From: Deltaproteobacteria bacterium
GTDB lineage: Bacteria; Desulfobacterota; Binatia; UBA9968
Assembly: GCA_005878685.1 (NCBI GenBank)
Contig: VBLN01000117.1
Location: 1,076-18,531, forward strand
Reading direction: 5' to 3'
Length of the DNA: 17,456 nt
Shown in pieces: positions 13,844-17,456 of this stretch. Numbering within the stretch: the stretch's first letter is position 1; each line of letters starts with the position of its first letter. The notes below the pieces were generated by a model, which saw nothing but the letters and a program-made list of their open reading frames with translations, ran no database searches and was not told where the DNA came from. The translations under genes and the position numbers were made by a program.

Positions 13844-15172
13844 CTACTTCCCCTCTGTCATCCGAACCTGGGTCGAGAGGTGGTATTTTAAGCCATCGAT
13901 CTCGTAATCCAGCTCGCCGTAAAAGGCGAGATAGCCTTTCTCTGGAGGAGTAACTTCGCCGATGACGAGATCGTTCGAAAAGGTTACGGCCTGCTCTCTC
14001 CACTGAGCCCTACGAAAGTCCGGCGTCGGCGCCTGTGCCACCCAGAGCCTTGCGCCTGTAGGAGCGGGCGTCGCCTCAACCGTTAGGCGCGGCCTGCCGT
14101 TCAGCGTCTCGTGCTTCCACTTCAGGTTCGGCATAGCTCTGCCAGTCATTTGATGACGGGAGAAAGCTGCGAGGCCGTTAATGAGATGGGCGAACGGATC
14201 CGAGGCAGCTCCGTCTTGTCTCAGGTCGTGCCCGGCATTCGGGACGTAAAGCACCCATTTGTCGCCTCGAAGCTCATTCCAGTAGAGGTTGAGCGCGTCT
14301 GTCACCCAGTAGAAATCGTTACTCCCGTTAATGATCAACTTAGGCAGGGTCAACCTGTCGCGATACACCCAAGGGTCTACCATGCTCAACAGGCGCTGGC
14401 CTTCGGGTGTTTCAGGTATCGGCAGCAAGCCCCGGCTAATATAGGGTGCGAGTCTGGCGCTATAGTCGCCGAACGCTTCGAGTTGTCTGGGCATCTGGGC
14501 GCGCATGTTTAACGTATCAATCACCGCCGGGGCGATGGCACGAACCCGCTGGTCAGCAGCCGCGGTGAGCCACGTTGTCCAGCCGCGCTTCGACGCTCCG
14601 GAGATGATGAAGCTATTGATCGTCGCGCCCCATTCTTGTCTGCCGAACGCCTGCAAGACATCCATGGCTTTGACGACGCTTTTCACCATCGGAAAAAGAA
14701 GCGGCCAGTTTTCATCCTTGCTTTTGAGATAACGGACAAAGGTCTCGGCGATCAGATCATCTTCGCGGAGCTTACTTTCGAGCAGTGGCTGATTCGGAAT
14801 GTGATAGAGGAAGGCCACCGGAGCCCCGATTCTCCGGGCGAGTTCCAAGCCCAAGGAAATATGTGCCGCTCTCGCCGAACCACCCGTAAGCCATAGGAAC
14901 ATAGTCGAGTTTGGAGCGACACTCTGAGGTTGGTAGACTTGCAACTGATGCTCCCATGGAATCCCTTGCCAAACCTGTGACACGAGATGGAGATCGTAGA
15001 TCCGGTCTCCAGACTGCTCGCTCTGGATCTTGTTCTTTAGTTTCCAACTGAACTGAGCCTCCGGTTTTCGGACATAGTCCCCCAGGTCAGCCCAACCCGG
15101 AGCCGCAACTAGGCTCATTCCCATGAAAGCAAACAGAGCGAGAACAAGAAATGACTGCTTGCGGAACATCAT
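13844..15172 (-). CDS. PhoPQ-activated pathogenicity-related (PqaA-like) alpha/beta hydrolase, exported
   Basis: This 442-residue protein has a signal peptide (MMFRKQSFLVLALFAFMGMS, cleavage near AAPGWA). ATG 15172 is preferred to the upstream TTG 15244 because it places the signal peptide at the N-terminus. The opening DLGDYVRKPE and the segments VYQPQSVAPN, WLTGGSA and FIISGASKRGWTTWL match the PhoPQ-activated pathogenicity-related family. The hydrolase triad is visible: S194 in SGASKRG, D286 in INGSNDFYW and H315 in VPNAGHDL. Members resemble alpha/beta-hydrolases, but their substrate is not established; Salmonella PqaA is PhoP-regulated. Its C-terminal beta-rich domain (about 345-440) is usual. 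It diverges from the IclR regulator, with 143 bases between starts, so that regulator might also act on it. Confidence 0.83.
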   Translation of the reverse strand: MMFRKQSFLVLALFAFMGMSLVAAPGWADLGDYVRKPEAQFSWKLKNKIQSEQSGDRIYDLHLVSQVWQGIPWEHQLQVYQPQSVAPNSTMFLWLTGGSARAAHISLGLELARRIGAPVAFLYHIPNQPLLESKLREDDLIAETFVRYLKSKDENWPLLFPMVKSVVKAMDVLQAFGRQEWGATINSFIISGASKRGWTTWLTAAADQRVRAIAPAVIDTLNMRAQMPRQLEAFGDYSARLAPYISRGLLPIPETPEGQRLLSMVDPWVYRDRLTLPKLIINGSNDFYWVTDALNLYWNELRGDKWVLYVPNAGHDLRQDGAASDPFAHLINGLAAFSRHQMTGRAMPNLKWKHETLNGRPRLTVEATPAPTGARLWVAQAPTPDFRRAQWREQAVTFSNDLVIGEVTPPEKGYLAFYGELDYEIDGLKYHLSTQVRMTEGK

Positions 15173-15263
15173 AAGGTGCAATCCATTATAGCAACAAAAT
15201 TCAAAGCCGGTAGACCGGGTGCGGTGGCGCAACTCTCGCGGCAAATACGCCTTCGAAATGTTC

Positions 15264-15293
15264 TTGACAACGGCGGAAGCACTTTAATAGATT
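15264..15293 (+). promoter_or_regulatory. Promoter of the IclR regulator / meta-cleavage operon
   Basis: A perfect TTGACA (15264-15269) is followed after 18 nt by TAGATT (15288-15293, 4 of 6). The start of transcription would be near 15300, only some 16 nt before ATG 15316. IclR proteins commonly bind close to their own promoter, but I see no clear palindrome. Confidence 0.45.
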
Positions 15294-15315
15294 ACATGGG
15301 ACACAGTCTTACAAT

Positions 15316-16182
15316 ATGAGACGCCCAACCCTTAGGCTGAAATCCTCCCCCATGAACGGGCGCGGGCCGCAACCTTCAAAACTAGAGGCGAGGCTCTATC
15401 GTGTACAGGCCATCGATCGTGCGGCCAAAATTTTAGATTGTTTCACCTTTGAGCAGCCCGAACTTCCTGTCAGCGAAATTGCGGCGAAAACCGGTCTTCA
15501 TAAAAGTACAGCGCATAGGATTCTCATGGCCCTGGAATACAACGATATCATCGGGCAGAACCAGGAAACTGGAAATTATTATTTGGGACTGAAGCTTTTC
15601 AAGTTAGGTAATCAAGCGACGGCCAGAATACAATTAAGGGAGGTTGCCAGGCCCTACTTGATCCAACTTATGGAAGAGACGAAAGAGACTGTTCACTTGG
15701 CTGTGCTGGATGAGAACCAAGTCTTGTATTTGGAAAAGGTTGAGGGTCCGCATGCGTTACGTATGCCCTCACGGGTTGGGCGAAGGATTCCTACCTACTG
15801 TACTTCGCTGGGAAAGGCGATGCTTTCCTGTCTAGATAAGCAGCAAGTCAAACAGCTGCTTCGCGGGCCGCGCCTAAAGGCCTACACCGCTAACACGGCA
15901 ACAAATATCGACGAGTTGCTGGGAGATTTGGAGAAGACACGCCGGCGCGGGTACGCGGTCGATGACGAGGAAATTGAGCTCGGGCTCCGCTGTGTGGGTG
16001 CTCCAATCCGAGACTACTCGGGGCACATGGTCGGCGCCGTTAGCGTGGCAGGACCATCAGCCAGAATGAACCAGGAGAAGTTACTTTTTTTTGGCGCGCA
16101 AGTCATGAAGATGGCGGCCTCCATATCCCGTGATCTCGGCTATGATGTCTTTGGCGGCCGCGAAAAGGTTTTAAGCGAGTAG
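15316..16182 (+). CDS. IclR family transcriptional regulator
   Basis: This DNA-binding regulator of 288 residues is slightly longer than the usual 250-275 because of a basic N-terminal extension. A later ATG (15352, M13) would give a standard length. The winged helix-turn-helix covers about 28-90 (VQAIDRAAKILDCF, LPVSEIAAKTGLHKSTAHRIL). The effector-binding domain follows, with TVHLAVLDENQVLYLEKVEG, the RVGRRIPTYCTSLGKAML block, RRRGYAVDDEEIELGLRCVGAPI and VGAVSVAGPSARM. IclR proteins sense small organic acids and act as repressors or activators of catabolic operons. The next gene, a meta-cleavage hydratase, begins nine bases after its stop, so it probably regulates that pathway and itself. 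The effector is unknown. Confidence 0.9.
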   Translation: MRRPTLRLKSSPMNGRGPQPSKLEARLYRVQAIDRAAKILDCFTFEQPELPVSEIAAKTGLHKSTAHRILMALEYNDIIGQNQETGNYYLGLKLFKLGNQATARIQLREVARPYLIQLMEETKETVHLAVLDENQVLYLEKVEGPHALRMPSRVGRRIPTYCTSLGKAMLSCLDKQQVKQLLRGPRLKAYTANTATNIDELLGDLEKTRRRGYAVDDEEIELGLRCVGAPIRDYSGHMVGAVSVAGPSARMNQEKLLFFGAQVMKMAASISRDLGYDVFGGREKVLSE

Positions 16183-16191
16183 GAGGCTAAA

Positions 16192-16983
16192 TTGGCCGAT
16201 TTGAGCGAGGAGCAGATTCGTCAGACAGCCGAGCGACTTTTTGAGGCCGAGCAGCAGCGCAAAACGCTCCGCCCCCTAACCGAAAGTTTTCCGCACATTG
16301 AACCGGACGACGCTTATCGGATCCAGTTGGCATTGATTGAGATGAAGAAGGCCCGAGGGGCCAAAATCGTCGGAAAGAAGATCGGCCTCACGAGTAAAGC
16401 GATGCAGAAGATGCTCAACGTGAATCAACCGGATTACGGCCATATTCTGGATGGAATGATGGTAGAGGACGGCGGTCATTTTCCGGTGCGCGAGCTCATT
16501 CAGCCCAAGATTGAACCGGAGATTGCCTTCATCTTGGATCACGATCTCAAGGGACCCGGGATTACTGCACTGCAAGTGCTCGCCGCGACTCGCCTTGTCG
16601 TCCCGGCCCTAGAGATTATCGACAGCAGAATTGAGGGTTGGAAAATCAAGCTATGCGACACGATCGCCGACAACGCCTCCTCGGCTCGTGTGGTGTTGGG
16701 CAGCTCGCCGAAGCGAGTGGATCAAGTAGACCTCAAACTGGTGGGCATGGTTCTGGAGAAAAATGGGGAGGTGATCCAGACAGGCGCGGGCGCGGCCGTT
16801 TTGGGCCACCCGGCCACGGCCGTAGCCTGGTTGGCCAATGCGGTCGGTGAGTTTGGCGTTACCCTGAAAGCGGGTGAGGTCATCATGCCAGGCGCTATCT
16901 CTGCCGCTTCCGATGTTGCGGCAGGCGATCTCTTTTGTGCGTCGTTCGGAGGCTTAGGTATGGTTTCTGTTCGGTTCGTCTAG
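16192..16983 (+). CDS. 2-keto-4-pentenoate hydratase / 2-oxohepta-3-ene-1,7-dioate hydratase family protein
   Basis: This cytosolic enzyme adds water to a 2-hydroxy-2,4-dienoate to give a 4-hydroxy-2-oxo acid in meta-cleavage of aromatics. Length is 263 residues, normal for the MhpD/DmpE/HpcG family. The early block IGLTSKAMQKMLNVNQPDYGH, the acidic metal-binding pair in KIEPEIAF and the Glu in ALEIIDSRI are the family's active-site residues. AGAAVLGHPATAVAWLAN and LKAGEVIMPGAISAA complete the fold. It starts at TTG 16192 (AGGAGG at 16181-16186, five bases before, overlapping the IclR stop), an uncommon start codon but the only well-placed one. Decarboxylases of the same superfamily (XylI type) are close relatives, so hydratase versus decarboxylase is not fully settled. 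An acetaldehyde dehydrogenase follows. Confidence 0.83.
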   Translation: MADLSEEQIRQTAERLFEAEQQRKTLRPLTESFPHIEPDDAYRIQLALIEMKKARGAKIVGKKIGLTSKAMQKMLNVNQPDYGHILDGMMVEDGGHFPVRELIQPKIEPEIAFILDHDLKGPGITALQVLAATRLVVPALEIIDSRIEGWKIKLCDTIADNASSARVVLGSSPKRVDQVDLKLVGMVLEKNGEVIQTGAGAAVLGHPATAVAWLANAVGEFGVTLKAGEVIMPGAISAASDVAAGDLFCASFGGLGMVSVRFV

Positions 16984-17180
16984 AGTTCTTAGTAGGTTCA
17001 GGGAAGGGTCCACCATTCGCTTGCAGGAGATGAGATTGAGGGGGACCTTAATTTGCTTCGGCGAAACTCGACGGCGCCTGACATCGATTACACTGTTGCC
17101 GGCCCAGATGCTCGCGTACGAACCGCTGTACCGGGGTCTTATGGGAATGGGCGTGACCCGGCGGCCGATGGGAGATAATC

Positions 17181-17196
17181 TTCCCCGCTAGGGGAA
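17181..17196 (+). other. Perfect hairpin in the 246-base gap before acetaldehyde dehydrogenase
   Basis: TTCCCC (17181-17186) and GGGGAA (17191-17196) form a perfect 6-bp stem with loop GCTA, 33 bases before the ATG. There is no T-run after it, so it is not a standard terminator. It may be a processing or operator site. The rest of the gap (16984-17180) holds no recognisable gene or promoter. Confidence 0.3.
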
Positions 17197-17229
17197 ACGA
17201 CAGGTGATTATGAAAGAAAGGGGGGCGCA

Positions 17230-17456
17230 ATGGAAACGACACCAGTTGCCATCTTAGGTTCTGGCAACATCGGCACGGATCTCTTCTACAAGCTTAAACG
17301 GAGTCGATCTTTAAGGCCGACGGTCATGGTGGGAATCATTCCGGATTCTGAGGGGCTTGCGCGCGCGCGCAACGAGGGCTTGACCACGACCGCCGAGGGA
17401 ATCGAGGGACTGCTAAGGCATAAGGATCTGTTCGACATCGTCTTTGAGGCGACGAC
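17230..17456 (+). CDS. Acetaldehyde dehydrogenase (acylating), N-terminal part
   Basis: The first 75 codons are present; the gene runs off the window. [22 protein letters not shown] carries the GSGNIG dinucleotide-binding motif that opens the MhpF/DmpF family. [20 protein letters not shown], then LFDIVFEAT, continue the Rossmann domain as in that family. The enzyme converts acetaldehyde, NAD and CoA to acetyl-CoA, receiving acetaldehyde by channelling from 4-hydroxy-2-oxovalerate aldolase, whose gene usually follows directly. With the upstream hydratase this gives the lower meta-cleavage pathway. The catalytic Cys lies beyond the window. The start is ATG 17230, with a GGGGGG tract 3 bases upstream as the ribosome-binding site. 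Confidence 0.86.
   Translation, partial: METTPVAILGSGNIGTDLFYKLKRSRSLRPTVMVGIIPDSEGLARARNEGLTTTAEGIEGLLRHKDLFDIVFEAT

Noticed and set aside
15185..15190. Perfect minus-strand TATAAT before the PqaA-like gene
   Set aside because: It ends only 12 bases from the ATG and has no recognisable -35 at 16-18 nt, so it is too weak to list as a promoter.
17356..17374. GC-dinucleotide run as a regulatory or recombination site
   Set aside because: It is in-frame coding sequence (LARAR) of acetaldehyde dehydrogenase in a conserved region; codon choice explains it.

Overview
The window looks like chromosomal DNA from an uncultured, moderately GC-rich Gram-negative bacterium. Several genes carry export signals or membrane anchors, and the gene mix (a NitT/TauT-type transporter, glutathione transferase, phosphatidylcholine synthase, IclR regulator, meta-cleavage enzymes) is common in soil and sediment Proteobacteria and in delta-proteobacterial or Methylomirabilota-like lineages. 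No marker gene fixes the phylum, so that placement is inference. I see no insertion sequence, phage gene, tRNA, rRNA or CRISPR array.

Layout, left to right. The plus strand opens with the 3' end of a family-9 glycosyltransferase, then a large membrane-anchored protein with two von Willebrand A modules. A probable terminator is followed at once by a good sigma70-type promoter and a 130-nt leader for a NitT/TauT-type ABC operon (3261-6975). This operon has a double-length permease, an ATPase whose C-terminal AAA-associated domain is cut by a frameshift, and, in the shifted frame, the rest of that domain joined to an MgtE_N plus CBS module. Facing it on the minus strand are glutathione S-transferase, phosphatidylcholine synthase and a PhoA-type alkaline phosphatase (transcribed in that order), preceded by an M28 metallopeptidase gene broken by a frameshift.

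The most interesting locus is at 11767-12064 on the plus strand. It has a clear promoter, a perfect Shine-Dalgarno and a 77-codon glutaredoxin/NrdH-like ORF. Its only internal stop is a TGA exactly where the first Cys of the CxxC motif belongs (U-G-P-C). An 8-bp perfect hairpin with a GUU loop lies 23 nt after this TGA, as expected of a bacterial SECIS. I read it as a selenocysteine glutaredoxin that a standard ORF caller would miss. A decayed small ORF follows it.

Further right on the minus strand are an SDR oxidoreductase, a membrane-anchored lytic transglycosylase-like protein and an exported PhoPQ-activated-pathogenicity-related alpha/beta hydrolase. Diverging from the last is an IclR regulator with a consensus -35 box. 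It is followed by a 2-keto-4-pentenoate hydratase-family enzyme and the start of an acylating acetaldehyde dehydrogenase, the lower half of an aromatic meta-cleavage pathway that the IclR protein probably controls.

Two family-conserved genes (ABC ATPase, M28 peptidase) are interrupted at short direct repeats and appear to lack some codons as well as changing frame. These may be real deletions or assembly collapses.
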